NCBI RefSeq assembly: GCF_003403075.1
Contig: NZ_CP031557.1
Location: forward strand, 310,001 to 374,000
Source: Flavobacterium psychrotrophum
GTDB taxonomy: Bacteria > Bacteroidota > Bacteroidia > Flavobacteriales > Flavobacteriaceae
DNA length: 64,000 nt
Reading direction: 5' to 3'
The notes beneath the pieces were generated by a model that saw only the letters and a program-made list of their open reading frames with translations, did not search any database and was not told where the DNA came from. Below are positions 54,641 through 63,135 of this stretch, one piece after another. The position numbers were made by a program, and so were the translations under genes. Position 1 is the first letter of the stretch. Every line of letters begins with the position of its first letter.

Positions 54641-55210
54641 CTATTTCTTATAGCGGTAATGTCCTGTAACTTCATATTCAAAAAGTACATCTTCCAGCAC
54701 CTGCCCATGGCCTATGTTGTGTACAATTTTATTACGTCCGTTGACATCCTTTTTATTTACGACAAGGCCTATGTGTGGTACACCGCTGGCAAGCTTCCAG
54801 GTTACAATATCGCCGGGCTTATAGTCAGTCGCAGTTTTAGTTACCGGTATTGATGTCCCCTTACGGGTAAAAAAGGTTTGCAGGTTGGGTACGCGCCGGT
54901 GGTCAATATTGGTATCGGTGCTTTTAAGTCCCCATATTTTTGGATATTTTCTAAAGTTGGCAGCCATATCCTCATGCACTTCTTTTTGCAGGTCAATGCC
55001 CAGTTTCCGGTAGGCTCTGATTACTACATCGGTACACACGCCCTGTCCTTTGGGCACGTCGCCGTTAGGGTAAGACAACTGCGCGTAACGCGAATTATAT
55101 TCGATAGTATTGTCTACAATGCTTAGTGTCGCATCAGAAAGCTTTTCGTAAAAGTCTTTCTGCATAAAAGATGATAAGCTAAGCGTAATAAAAAGAATAA
55201 AGTATTTCAT
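54641..55210 (-). CDS. DUF1287 (NlpC/P60-like) protein
   Basis: A 189-residue exported protein with a short signal-like N-terminus (MKYFILFITLSLSS). The DUF1287 pattern is clear: GVCTDVVIRAYRKLGIDL (C59), HEDMAANFRKYP, HRRVPNLQTFF and YKPGDIVTWKLASGVPHIGLV (H146). The Cys-His order resembles the NlpC/P60 peptidase fold, so a periplasmic amidase or peptidase role is possible but unproven. It is convergent with the lipoprotein gene and divergent from radC. Confidence 0.82.
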   Translation of the reverse strand: MKYFILFITLSLSSFMQKDFYEKLSDATLSIVDNTIEYNSRYAQLSYPNGDVPKGQGVCTDVVIRAYRKLGIDLQKEVHEDMAANFRKYPKIWGLKSTDTNIDHRRVPNLQTFFTRKGTSIPVTKTATDYKPGDIVTWKLASGVPHIGLVVNKKDVNGRNKIVHNIGHGQVLEDVLFEYEVTGHYRYKK

Positions 55211-55306
55211 GTTGAGTGGTTTATAACCCCAACGTAATATAATTAGCCTGTAGTATATTTAGCGTAGCCGATTTTAATTATCTTAGTACCAACCAATCAT
55301 TACCCA

Positions 55307-56005
55307 ATGGAAGACTTGCAACAAAACATATCCATAAAATACTGGGCTGAAGACGACCAGCCACGCGAAAAATTAATGCTTAAAGGCAAAGCTGCCCTTA
55401 GCGATGCCGAACTGATAGCCATACTCATTGGTTCCGGCAGCCGAAATGAAAGTGCTGTAGAACTGAGTAAGCGCATTTTAAAGAGCGTAGATAACAACCT
55501 GAATGCCCTGGGTAAACTTGGGCATAAACAGCTGATGGCTTTTAAAGGTATAGGTGATGCAAAGGCGGTAACCATAGCAGCGGCGATGGAACTGGGTCGA
55601 AGAAGGCGTGAGGAAGACGCGCCCGACCTTAAAAAGATTACCAGCAGCAAGGCGGTATTCGAGATCATGCAGCCTTTAATAGGCGAGTTGCCTCACGAGG
55701 AATTCTGGATTATTTATCTCAATAATTCTAACAAGGTGATATATAAAACCCAGCTTAGTAAAGGCGGGCTTACCGGCACCGTGGTAGATGTGCGATTGGT
55801 GTATAAAACGGCGTTAGAACACAATGCCGTGGGTATTATTTTGGTACACAACCACCCCAGCGGAACACTCATAGCCAGTGATGCCGACAAACAGGTTACA
55901 CGCCAACTTAAAACCGCGGGCATGGCCCTCGACATTAAAGTGCTGGACCATGTTATTGTTACAGAACACAGTTATATGAGCTTTGCGGATGAGGGAATAT
56001 TGTAG
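55307..56005 (+). CDS. radC: RadC family JAMM-domain protein
   Basis: A 232-residue protein with an N-terminal helix-hairpin-helix region (FKGIGDAKAVTIAAAMELGRR) and a JAMM metalloprotease-like domain with HNHPSG (H181, H183) and D194. Despite the name, a direct DNA-repair role for RadC is doubtful in the literature. It is followed by a hairpin repeat. TATATTTA (55254-55261) is a near-consensus -7 element upstream. Confidence 0.93.
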   Translation: MEDLQQNISIKYWAEDDQPREKLMLKGKAALSDAELIAILIGSGSRNESAVELSKRILKSVDNNLNALGKLGHKQLMAFKGIGDAKAVTIAAAMELGRRRREEDAPDLKKITSSKAVFEIMQPLIGELPHEEFWIIYLNNSNKVIYKTQLSKGGLTGTVVDVRLVYKTALEHNAVGIILVHNHPSGTLIASDADKQVTRQLKTAGMALDIKVLDHVIVTEHSYMSFADEGIL

Positions 56006-56010
56006 AGTTT

Positions 56011-56085
56011 TGTCATTCCGACGGTAGGAGGAATCTCTAAATAATCAGAGATTCTTCGACTCCGCTGCGCTGCGCTCAGAATGAC
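56011..56085. repeat. TGTCATTC hairpin repeat
   Basis: TGTCATTCCGAC...GGAATCTCT and AGAGATTCTTC...CAGAATGACA are inverted halves making a 75-base hairpin after radC. The ends TGTCATTC/GAATGACA are perfect. Confidence 0.6.
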
Positions 56086-56107
56086 AGAACTAATAAGCAT
56101 AATCACT

Positions 56108-57016
56108 TTAATTAAATAATCTCCTATATTCCAACGGGCTTACATTGGCTTTAGCCTTAAACAGTTTACTGAACGACTGCGGGTGTTCAAAGCCCAAGCG
56201 ATAGGCTATTTCGCTAACGGTAAGTTCTGTAGTACTTAGTATTTCTTTTGCCTTATCTATAAGTTTACTATGTATGTGCTGTTGTGCGTTTTGTCCAGTG
56301 TGGGCACGCAGCATATCGCTAAGGTAGCCGGGCGATACATTAAGGTAATCTGCCAGTTCTTTAACTCTTGGCAGGCAGGCTTCGGTACCGTTAAAATGAT
56401 CGGTAAGCACCTGTTCCATTTTAGTAATAAGGTCATTATTGGCCTGTTTCCGTGTAATGAACTGACGGTTATAAAAGCGGTTGCAATAATTAAGCAATAG
56501 CTCTGTTTGCGACACCATTACATCCTGGCTAAAACCATCTATAGGCTGTTGGTATTCTTTTTCAATTGCACGCATTATGCCATTTATCATATCTTCTTCT
56601 GCCTCACTAAGGTGCAGGGCTTCGTGCGTAGCATACGAAAAGAACCCATATTCTTTAATGGTTTTATCCAAAGCATATCCCCTTAAAAAGTCCGGGTGAA
56701 TCATCAGCCACATACCGTTAACGCTAACATCACTACCCTCGGTACTTATTACCTGTCCTGGCGAAAAAAAGGTCATAATCCCATTATCAAAGTCATAATA
56801 GTTTTGTCCGTATTTCATTCTCCCTTTAAAATCGCGTTTGGTGCAAATAGAGTAAAAATTATATTGCAGGCTTGTAAGGTTTTCATCCATAATGCAGGGC
56901 ACATCTTTTAGGTTGATAACACTTACCAGCGGATGCAGCGGAGCAGGAAGACACAGCAGGCGGTGCATATCAGAAATGCTTTCAGGCGATGCTATTGTAG
57001 TTGCTGTTTTTTTCAT
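56108..57016 (-). CDS. AraC-family transcriptional regulator
   Basis: A 302-residue regulator. The N-terminal 190 residues form a sensor domain (FFSPGQVISTEGSD is the cupin-type strand). The C-terminal AraC domain has two HTHs: LADYLNVSPGYLSDMLRAHTG and SEIAYRLGFEHPQSFSKLFKAK. It is downstream of the alcohol dehydrogenase on the same strand, separated by a terminator. Two 21-bp-spaced direct repeats upstream of the aldo/keto reductase gene are the natural target for such a protein. Confidence 0.9.
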   Translation of the reverse strand: MKKTATTIASPESISDMHRLLCLPAPLHPLVSVINLKDVPCIMDENLTSLQYNFYSICTKRDFKGRMKYGQNYYDFDNGIMTFFSPGQVISTEGSDVSVNGMWLMIHPDFLRGYALDKTIKEYGFFSYATHEALHLSEAEEDMINGIMRAIEKEYQQPIDGFSQDVMVSQTELLLNYCNRFYNRQFITRKQANNDLITKMEQVLTDHFNGTEACLPRVKELADYLNVSPGYLSDMLRAHTGQNAQQHIHSKLIDKAKEILSTTELTVSEIAYRLGFEHPQSFSKLFKAKANVSPLEYRRLFN

Positions 57017-57031
57017 CGTGCTAAAATTTAG

Positions 57032-57064
57032 AAAGAAAAGCTACCGTAAAGATAGCTTTTCTTT
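57032..57064 (-). terminator. Terminator between the alcohol dehydrogenase and araC genes
   Basis: Perfect 12-bp arms AAAGAAAAGCTA/TAGCTTTTCTTT with a 9-base loop; T-rich on the minus strand. Confidence 0.75.
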
Positions 57065-57078
57065 TGTGAGGCAAAGTA

Positions 57079-58116
57079 TTAAAGTGTAGCAAGGTCTATA
57101 ACAAAGCGGTAGCGTACATCGCCTTTTTCCATGCGCTCATAAGCATCGTGAATATCTTCAATGCCAATGATCTCAATGTCTGAAACAATGTTATGCTCAG
57201 CGCAAAAGTCCAGCATTTCCTGGGTTTCTGCCAGGCCGCCAATGCCGCTTCCGGCAACGGCCTTACCTCCGGCAAGTAAAGAGAATGCCGGTATCTGGTA
57301 CGGTTCACTCGGCGCCCCAAGGGCAATGTGTGTACCACGGCTTTTTAGCATATTAAGATACAGGTTGATGTCGTGCGGGCCTGATACGGTATCTACAATA
57401 AAGTCGAATGTTTTGGTAACGGCAGCTACCTGATCCGGGTCTTTTGTAACTACAAAATGGTGTGCACCCAGTACCTTTGCATCCTCTTCTTTAGCGGGCG
57501 ATGTACTGAGTACGGTAACATCGGCACCAAAGGCTACGGCAAATTTTACAGCCATATGGCCTAATCCGCCAAGTCCAAGCACGGCCACTTTATGCCCGGG
57601 GCCTACCTTCCAGTAGCGCAGGGGAGAGTAGGTAGTAATACCCGCACAAAGTAGTGGTGCTACAGCAGCCAGTGGTAACTTATCAGACACGTGCAGGGCA
57701 AATTCTTCTTTTACAACAATATTGTTGCTATAACCGCCTTGCGTAGGCGTGCCGTCTTTGCCCATAGCGTTATAAGTTTGCACACCCTCGCTACAAAACT
57801 GCTCCAGGTCTCCCTTACAGTCTTCGCAATGCCCACAGCTGTCTACCATACAGCCTACACCGGCAAGGTCGCCAATTTTAAAATTTGTTACGTGCGCGCC
57901 TACCGCAGCTATACGCCCTACAATTTCGTGTCCCGGTACCATAGGGAATATCCCCGGAAACCAGTCGTTTTTTATCTGGTGCAGGTCGCTATGGCATACC
58001 CCGCAGTACAAAATATCGATCAACACATCATGTGCACCTACTTCACGGCGTTCAAAATCCCACGGTGCCAGGTTTGTTTCTGCACTTTGTGCAGCATATC
58101 CTTTACTCTTTGTCAT
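57079..58116 (-). CDS. Zinc-dependent NAD(P) alcohol dehydrogenase (YahK/cinnamyl type)
   Basis: A 345-residue medium-chain dehydrogenase that reduces aldehydes, probably with NADPH. Catalytic zinc: CGVCHSDLH, GHE in PMVPGHEIVGR; structural zinc: CGHCEDCKGDLEQFC. The cofactor loop GLGGLGHMAVKFA is present. Start and length fit the CAD/YahK group. The gene follows the aldo/keto reductase with 18 bases between them, so both form an aldehyde-handling unit that the AraC protein probably controls. Confidence 0.92.
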   Translation of the reverse strand: MTKSKGYAAQSAETNLAPWDFERREVGAHDVLIDILYCGVCHSDLHQIKNDWFPGIFPMVPGHEIVGRIAAVGAHVTNFKIGDLAGVGCMVDSCGHCEDCKGDLEQFCSEGVQTYNAMGKDGTPTQGGYSNNIVVKEEFALHVSDKLPLAAVAPLLCAGITTYSPLRYWKVGPGHKVAVLGLGGLGHMAVKFAVAFGADVTVLSTSPAKEEDAKVLGAHHFVVTKDPDQVAAVTKTFDFIVDTVSGPHDINLYLNMLKSRGTHIALGAPSEPYQIPAFSLLAGGKAVAGSGIGGLAETQEMLDFCAEHNIVSDIEIIGIEDIHDAYERMEKGDVRYRFVIDLATL

Positions 58117-58134
58117 ATTTGTTGTTTAAGTTTG

Positions 58135-59142
58135 TTATTGGTTTACCAATGTCATGCCCCAGGCATCATAGCGGTCGCCGGTTACGGTTCCTAAAGGTAC
58201 AATACTTTCCAGGCGTTTGTTTTCTTCGGCACTTAATACTATAGATGCTGCCTCAATGTTCTGCTCTACATACTTTACGCGTTTGGTACCCGGTATGGGC
58301 ACAAAGCCTTTGTTTACTGCCCAGGCAATTGAGAGTTGCGACGGTGTAACACCCTTTTCTGTAGCCAATGTAGTAATGGCTTCCAGTAATTCGATGTTTT
58401 TGTAGAATTGTTCTCCCTGAAATTTCGGGATACTGCGGCGGAAGTCGTTCTCTGCAAAATCATCCGGGCTTTTTATGTCACCCGAAATAAAGCCACGTCC
58501 AAGTGGCGAATAAGGTACAAAGCCAATGCCCAGCTTTGTAAGCGTATCAAACACGCCTGCCTCTTCTACAGTGCGTTCAAACAGCGAGTATTCAGACTGC
58601 ACTGCCGTTACCGGATGCACGGCGTGGGCTTTTTCGATAGTTGATGATCCTACTTCAGATAGGCCGATATATTTTACCTTGCCTTCTTTAACAAGATCAG
58701 CCATTGCGCCCACGGTTTCTTCGATAGGTACGTTGGGGTCAAGGCGGTGCATATAATACAGGTCAATATAATCAGTACCCAGGTTCTTAAGCGAACGCTC
58801 TACGGCTTTTTTAATGTAGTCTTTAGAGGCGTTTATCTTCCAGGTAAGTTGTTCGTTATCGTCTATTTCCCAGGCAAATTTTGTGGCAATTGTATAATTG
58901 TCACGGTTACCCGAAATGGCTTTGGCAATAAGCCTTTCATTCAGCATAGGGCCATAAAGATCGGCCGTATCCAGGAAGTTGCCGCCCAGTTCGAGCGAAC
59001 GGTGTATTGTTGCAATTGCTTCGGCTTCATCTGCCTTACCATAAATATCTGCACCGGCTAATGATGTCATGCCCATACACCCTAATCCTATGGCGGGTAC
59101 TACAAGACCCTGATTGCCTAAGTTTACTTTTTTAATGCTCAT
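58135..59142 (-). CDS. Aldo/keto reductase
   Basis: A 335-residue NADPH-dependent reductase with a TIM-barrel fold. Catalytic residues are in FLDTADLYGPMLNE (Asp, Tyr), the Lys in IATKFAWE and the His in YYMHRLDPN. IPIPGTKRVKYVEQNIEAAS is the cofactor-phosphate end. It resembles the AKR13-like YajO/GS69 group. First gene of the AKR-ADH unit; direct repeats lie 63-98 bases before its ATG and a degenerate -7 (CAACTTTG on the minus strand, 59184-59177) about 35 bases before. Confidence 0.9.
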   Translation of the reverse strand: MSIKKVNLGNQGLVVPAIGLGCMGMTSLAGADIYGKADEAEAIATIHRSLELGGNFLDTADLYGPMLNERLIAKAISGNRDNYTIATKFAWEIDDNEQLTWKINASKDYIKKAVERSLKNLGTDYIDLYYMHRLDPNVPIEETVGAMADLVKEGKVKYIGLSEVGSSTIEKAHAVHPVTAVQSEYSLFERTVEEAGVFDTLTKLGIGFVPYSPLGRGFISGDIKSPDDFAENDFRRSIPKFQGEQFYKNIELLEAITTLATEKGVTPSQLSIAWAVNKGFVPIPGTKRVKYVEQNIEAASIVLSAEENKRLESIVPLGTVTGDRYDAWGMTLVNQ

Positions 59143-59204
59143 GTTTTATTTTTTTTGAATTGATAATTGAACACTACAAAGTTGCTATAATCTTATTTTG
59201 AAAC

Positions 59205-59240
59205 TGTAGCCAGATTGATGGGTGTTGTATCCAAATTGAT
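59205..59240. promoter_or_regulatory. AraC-type direct repeats
   Basis: TGTAGCCAGATTGAT (59205-59219) and TGTATCCAAATTGAT (59226-59240) agree at 13 of 15 positions and are 21 bases apart, two turns of the helix. They lie just upstream of the aldo/keto reductase promoter. Confidence 0.6.
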
Positions 59241-59412
59241 ACTGAAGTGGTTTAAACTTTTTCAATTGGCTGTAAAATGTTCTTTTCGCCCCAAATTCCG
59301 CCTATTTTCTTACTCCGTAGCGCTGCTATGCAGTGCCAAAAAGCCAAAATTTGAAGCAAAAATCCCTATTTTTAGCTTCAATCAAAAAAGTTAAATCACT
59401 TCACTGTAAAAA

Positions 59413-59437
59413 TTCAGGCCCCAATTTGGAGCCTGAA
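59413..59437 (-). terminator. Terminator after the NAD(P)-binding protein gene
   Basis: TTCAGGC/GCCTGAA stem close after the minus-strand stop, followed by T-rich sequence on that strand. Confidence 0.65.
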
Positions 59438-59442
59438 AAAAG

Positions 59443-60087
59443 TTAGATATTAAAAACAAAGGGAGCCTTGCGATGATATGATGTATCGTTTAGCTGGCTG
59501 ACCAAAAAACTGGCGAGTGTTGTGGCACTTATGGCATTGCCAGGACAGTCTTTTAAGTTTATGCTTACATCAGCAAGGTCATCTGTTAGTTCTATTAAAG
59601 GCAAACGCACCATAGTAAAGTTGAGATTACTATTTATCAACAACTCATATTCTTCCTGCTTATCGTGAGTAGAGATGGGGTAATTGGTATACATCCAGTC
59701 TGTTGCCATTTGTGTACCGGCTGTTTTGTCATCATCCGGAGTGCTTACATTAAGTCCGGTTGTAACAATGTAGCGGTTTATGCCCAGTATGTTAGCGGCT
59801 TTAATGATATTTTGAGCACTATGGCTAAAAATTGTAGGTTCGCTGGGCGGTAATCCCAGTCCCAGTGTGCTTATTATTGCACAGCAACCGCTAAGGGTAT
59901 CATATATGCTCTGATATTCAGTAACATCGCCGGTTATAATTTCGGCACTATCCATAAAAGGCTTCAGGTGCTGTGGGTTTCGTACCAGCATTTTTATGCT
60001 ATAGCCTTTTTGTAAAAGGTTTTTTACGAGGTATTGGCCAGACTTTCCGGTGCCGCCTATAACGGCTATTTTTGTATGTAAGTTCAT
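59443..60087 (-). CDS. NAD(P)-binding (NmrA/SDR-like) protein
   Basis: A 214-residue Rossmann protein with IAVIGGTGKSGQYLVKNLL (GGTGxxG at the start), IITGDVTEYQSI and RLPLIELTDD, like the NAD(P)H-binding atypical SDRs (NmrA group). Many lack catalytic Tyr-Lys and act as reductases of flavins or as sensors. A Thr replaces the usual Ser near IVTTGLNVS. Role unknown. Same strand as the aldo/keto reductase unit but with its own terminator. Confidence 0.82.
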   Translation of the reverse strand: MNLHTKIAVIGGTGKSGQYLVKNLLQKGYSIKMLVRNPQHLKPFMDSAEIITGDVTEYQSIYDTLSGCCAIISTLGLGLPPSEPTIFSHSAQNIIKAANILGINRYIVTTGLNVSTPDDDKTAGTQMATDWMYTNYPISTHDKQEEYELLINSNLNFTMVRLPLIELTDDLADVSINLKDCPGNAISATTLASFLVSQLNDTSYHRKAPFVFNI

Positions 60088-60092
60088 GAGAT

Positions 60093-60192
60093 ATCTCTTT
60101 TATAAAATTATTGCAAATAAAAACCTGCCCGCTATATGCTTAGCAGGGATGCAGTTGAGGTACTGCTATTGTGTAATATTTTATAAAGAGAT
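60093..60192. repeat. 100-base inverted-repeat element upstream of the NmrA-like gene
   Basis: The end sequences ATCTCTTTTATAAAATTATT and AATATTTTATAAAGAGAT pair with two single-base bulges; an inner CCTGC/GCAGG stem (60124-60147) adds a second hairpin. Starts 5 bases before the gene, so it may be its mRNA leader or a small repeat. Confidence 0.5.
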
Positions 60193-60276
60193 CCTAATAT
60201 TCCAAAAGTATAAATTTTTAAGGAAATTTTATATTATGGGTTTGTTAATCTGCTTTACCAATAATTGCCGTTGCTT

Positions 60277-60284
60277 TAACTTTG
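60277..60284 (+). promoter_or_regulatory. -7 element for the 126-residue gene
   Basis: TAACTTTG, an exact match, 16 bases before the ATG at 60301. Confidence 0.5.
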
Positions 60285-60300
60285 TATTAAAATACAGGCT

Positions 60301-60681
60301 ATGAGCAATTACACAATGACCTTTTACTGCCGGGACTGCCTCGCTATGCCCGAAGATGTGCGGATGCGCCAAAAGCACCTGCGTGAAGAAGTAGTTGATA
60401 AAATGCAAACGCATAAGCTTGAACTGGTTGACTTTAATCTTACAGAGAATTATCAGCATTACCCTGAGTATGCTACCCGTGGCAGGCATAAAACACTGGT
60501 TGAAATAAAGCTGGACTTGAGCCGTGCCGATATGAAGACGCGCGAAAGTATTTATAACCGTTGTTTTATAGCGTTGCAGCAGCACGAAGTAGAACTTAGT
60601 GAATGGACACATCACGAAGACGGTAAAATACCGCAAAGCATCCTTGTGTTTGATATGAAACAGCAGGCACAGGCATCTTAA
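60301..60681 (+). CDS. Conserved hypothetical protein
   Basis: A 126-residue cytoplasmic protein with the pair YCRDCLAMPEDVRMR near the start (Cys-x-x-Cys), then helical and strand segments (TLVEIKLDLSRADMK, YNRCFIALQQHEVELSEW). The CRDC motif could bind a metal or act in thiol chemistry, but only two Cys are in place. I do not recognise a family. It precedes the ABC transporter genes by 74 bases on the same strand and has its own promoter. Confidence 0.7.
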   Translation: MSNYTMTFYCRDCLAMPEDVRMRQKHLREEVVDKMQTHKLELVDFNLTENYQHYPEYATRGRHKTLVEIKLDLSRADMKTRESIYNRCFIALQQHEVELSEWTHHEDGKIPQSILVFDMKQQAQAS

Positions 60682-60755
60682 AACTTGCTTAACCTTATAA
60701 AAGTATTTTAATTTGCCTGCCAAAATCATTACCTTGCATACCTATATTTTTTGGT

Positions 60756-61382
60756 ATGATAAAAACCGGTGCTATCCGCTTTTCTTATAATAAAGGCACA
60801 TCATTTACTTTTCCTGACATTACTGCAAATGCCGGAGAAACACTGTTGATAACAGGAGGTTCGGGCAAGGGGAAAACCACACTCTTACATCTTTTAGGCG
60901 GGCTGTTGCGTCCGCAACAGGGTGAAGTTTCTATAGACGGAACTAATGTCGCCACACTTTCAGATAAACAACTCGACCGTTTCCGCGGGCAGTATATTGG
61001 CATTGTATTGCAGCAGGCCTATTTTGTTGCGGCACTTTCTGTACTCGAAAATGTTGCGCTTGCTTCATGGTTGGCAACAGGTAAACAGGCTACAGATAAA
61101 GCGAAACAATTACTGGAGCAATTAGGCCTTGGTGAGCAGCTTCATAAACTTCCGTCACAACTCAGCATTGGTCAGCAACAACGCGTTTCTATTGCGCGTG
61201 CGCTTATAAACAGCCCTAAGCTTCTATTGGCAGATGAGCCTACCAGCAGCCTTGACGACGAGAATGCGTATGTAGTGGCAGATATGCTCTCGGCGCTTGC
61301 AAAGCAGTTTGGTACCGCGCTGGTAATTGTTACGCACGACCAAAGGCTTAAAGACCGTTTTCCTAACCAAATATCCCTGTAA
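60756..61382 (+). CDS. ABC transporter ATP-binding protein (LolD/MacB type)
   Basis: A 208-residue ATPase with Walker A GGSGKGKT (34-41), signature LSIGQQQR and Walker B LLLADEPTSSLDD, as in the LolD/MacB/FtsE group that powers FtsX-like permeases. Start at the ATG at 60756. Two bases of the gap to the permease (61386) suggest tight coupling. CATACC (60737-60742) pairs with GGTATG (60753-60758), so the start codon may lie in a 6-bp stem. Confidence 0.88.
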   Translation: MIKTGAIRFSYNKGTSFTFPDITANAGETLLITGGSGKGKTTLLHLLGGLLRPQQGEVSIDGTNVATLSDKQLDRFRGQYIGIVLQQAYFVAALSVLENVALASWLATGKQATDKAKQLLEQLGLGEQLHKLPSQLSIGQQQRVSIARALINSPKLLLADEPTSSLDDENAYVVADMLSALAKQFGTALVIVTHDQRLKDRFPNQISL

Positions 61383-61385
61383 ACA

Positions 61386-62654
61386 ATGATAACCAAAATA
61401 GCCTGGAAAAATATTTGGTACAAGCCGCTTAATACTGCGCTTAGCATTATACTGCTTACCGCCAGTGTAGCCATTATTACCCTGCTGATACTTTTGCAGG
61501 AACAATTCGAGAAAAAATTTAGTGATAACATAGCGGGTACCGATATGGTACTGGGCGCACAGGGCAGCCCGTTACAGCTCATACTTTCTGCCATTTATCA
61601 GGTAGATGCCCCAACGGGAAACATCAGTTATGACGAAGCCAAGGTGTGGATGCACAACCCTATGGTAAAGACAGCTATTCCCCTTGCCTTTGGCGATAAT
61701 TATAAAGGTTTTAGGATTGTGGGTACGACGCCCGAATACCTTACACATTTTGATGCCGTATTTAAAGAGGGAACGGTTTTTACTAAAGATTTTGAAGTAG
61801 TGGTGGGCAGCGACATTGCCGAAAAAATGAACCTTAAAATAGGTGAAAAATTTTTTGGCGCGCATGGCGATGCTGCCGAGGGCGAAATGCACGAAGACCA
61901 TGCTTATATTGTTACCGGAATTACAAAACCTACAGGTAAGGTCATAGACAACCTTATATTGTGTAATGTACCCAGCGTTTGGGCCATGCACGACCATGAG
62001 CATGACGAGGCTGTGGCCGAAGCAGGGGAGCACCACCACGACCATCATGAGGGAGAAGAAACTCATGAACATGAAGAGCACCATGACGAAGCAATAAGTG
62101 AAGAAGGTAAGGAGATAACCGCAGCCCTTATAAAATTTAAAGGCCCGCGTGCCATAGTAATGTGGCCGCGCATGGTAGCCATGAATACCAAGATGCAGGC
62201 AGCATCGCCGGCTATAGAAATTAACCGCTTGTTCTCATTGTTTGGTATAGGTTTACAGGCACTGCAATATATGGCTATGGGTATTATGCTCATATCTGGC
62301 ATCAGTATTTTTATTGCACTTTATAACACGCTGAAAGAGCGTAAATACGAATTTGCACTTTTGCGCGTTAATGGGGCAAGCCGCCTGCAATTACTGGCAC
62401 TTGTGCTTATAGAGAGCCTGCTGCTATGTGTTACGGGGTTTCTTTTCGGCACGGTTGTTGGGCGCATAGGGCTGGCACTGCTTTCGGGCAGTAGCGAATC
62501 TGAGTTTAAAATGGCTTTTAACCCCTATGAGTTTGTGTGGCAAAAAGAAGGATATTTACTGGCACTCACTATCTTTGTAGGGATTTTAGCGGCGGTAATA
62601 CCCGCTGTAAAAGCATATAGTCTAAATATTTCAAAAACACTTGCAAATGCGTAA
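61386..62654 (+). CDS. FtsX-like ABC permease with a His-rich loop
   Basis: A 422-residue permease: one membrane span near the N-terminus, a large periplasmic domain, then three spans and FtsX-type segments (ISIFIALYNTLKERKYEFALLRVNGAS). At residues about 200-240 the periplasmic domain has an extended run of His, Glu and Asp (for example HHHDHHEGEETHEHEEHH), a likely binding site for Zn2+ or a similar metal. The ATPase gene is 3 bases upstream, and the DUF3299-like gene overlaps the stop by 8 bases. Confidence 0.85.
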   Translation: MITKIAWKNIWYKPLNTALSIILLTASVAIITLLILLQEQFEKKFSDNIAGTDMVLGAQGSPLQLILSAIYQVDAPTGNISYDEAKVWMHNPMVKTAIPLAFGDNYKGFRIVGTTPEYLTHFDAVFKEGTVFTKDFEVVVGSDIAEKMNLKIGEKFFGAHGDAAEGEMHEDHAYIVTGITKPTGKVIDNLILCNVPSVWAMHDHEHDEAVAEAGEHHHDHHEGEETHEHEEHHDEAISEEGKEITAALIKFKGPRAIVMWPRMVAMNTKMQAASPAIEINRLFSLFGIGLQALQYMAMGIMLISGISIFIALYNTLKERKYEFALLRVNGASRLQLLALVLIESLLLCVTGFLFGTVVGRIGLALLSGSSESEFKMAFNPYEFVWQKEGYLLALTIFVGILAAVIPAVKAYSLNISKTLANA

Positions 62655-63132
62655 GATAATAATAGTGGCAGCCCTGGCCATTTCGGGTTTATTTTTTGTT
62701 TCAATGGCATCACCATCGGTTAAAACCGAACCTGCTCCGGTAAGTACCGCAGTATATAATGATACCCTGAACTGGAAACAACTCGCAGAGATAAAATACC
62801 TTAAAAAACCAAGCAAAGATTATCCTGAAGGGGTAATGTTTCCGGTTATAAATACCAAACTTAAAGCAAAACAGAGCAAAACCATTGTAATGAGTGGCTT
62901 TGTAATACCTATAGACGAGAAAAGCTATGCACTTAGCAAAAATGTATTTGCATCATGCTTTTTTTGCGGACAGGCAGGGCCGGAAACCATTATGGGGATC
63001 AAATTTAAAAACCCGGGACAAAAGTTTAAGACAGATACCTATGTAACGCTACAGGGTACCTTTCGTTATAACGACAATGATGTGGAAGACTGGATCTACC
63101 ATATAGAAAATGCCGTTGTAGTAAAAAAATAA
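62647..63132 (+). CDS. DUF3299-like exported protein
   Basis: A 161-residue protein with a signal-like N-terminus (MRKIIIVAALAISGLFFVSM) and the domain region FVIPIDEKSYALSKNVFASCFFCGQAGPETIMGI, with a CFFC pair (C104, C107) that resembles DUF3299. I start at the ATG at 62647, which overlaps the permease stop by 8 bases; the TTG at 62641 is only an alternative. The ATPase-permease-DUF3299 order recalls a zinc-regulated transporter locus of Vibrio (Zrg, from memory), but this is an analogy, not proof. Confidence 0.75.
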   Translation: MRKIIIVAALAISGLFFVSMASPSVKTEPAPVSTAVYNDTLNWKQLAEIKYLKKPSKDYPEGVMFPVINTKLKAKQSKTIVMSGFVIPIDEKSYALSKNVFASCFFCGQAGPETIMGIKFKNPGQKFKTDTYVTLQGTFRYNDNDVEDWIYHIENAVVVKK

Positions 63133-63135
63133 GCC

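Larger units (their letters stand above)
59143..59442. other. Control region of the aldo/keto reductase operon and repeat
   Basis: From left to right: the candidate promoter and direct repeats; a segment with GCGCTGC/GCAGTGC hairpin (near 59317-59334) in a repeat-like context; and the terminator of the upstream gene. No gene is seen. Confidence 0.5.

Noticed and set aside
61572..62084. 170-residue minus-strand frame opposite the His-rich permease
   Set aside because: Shadow of the supported permease; Met/Val-rich part is the reverse of the His codons.
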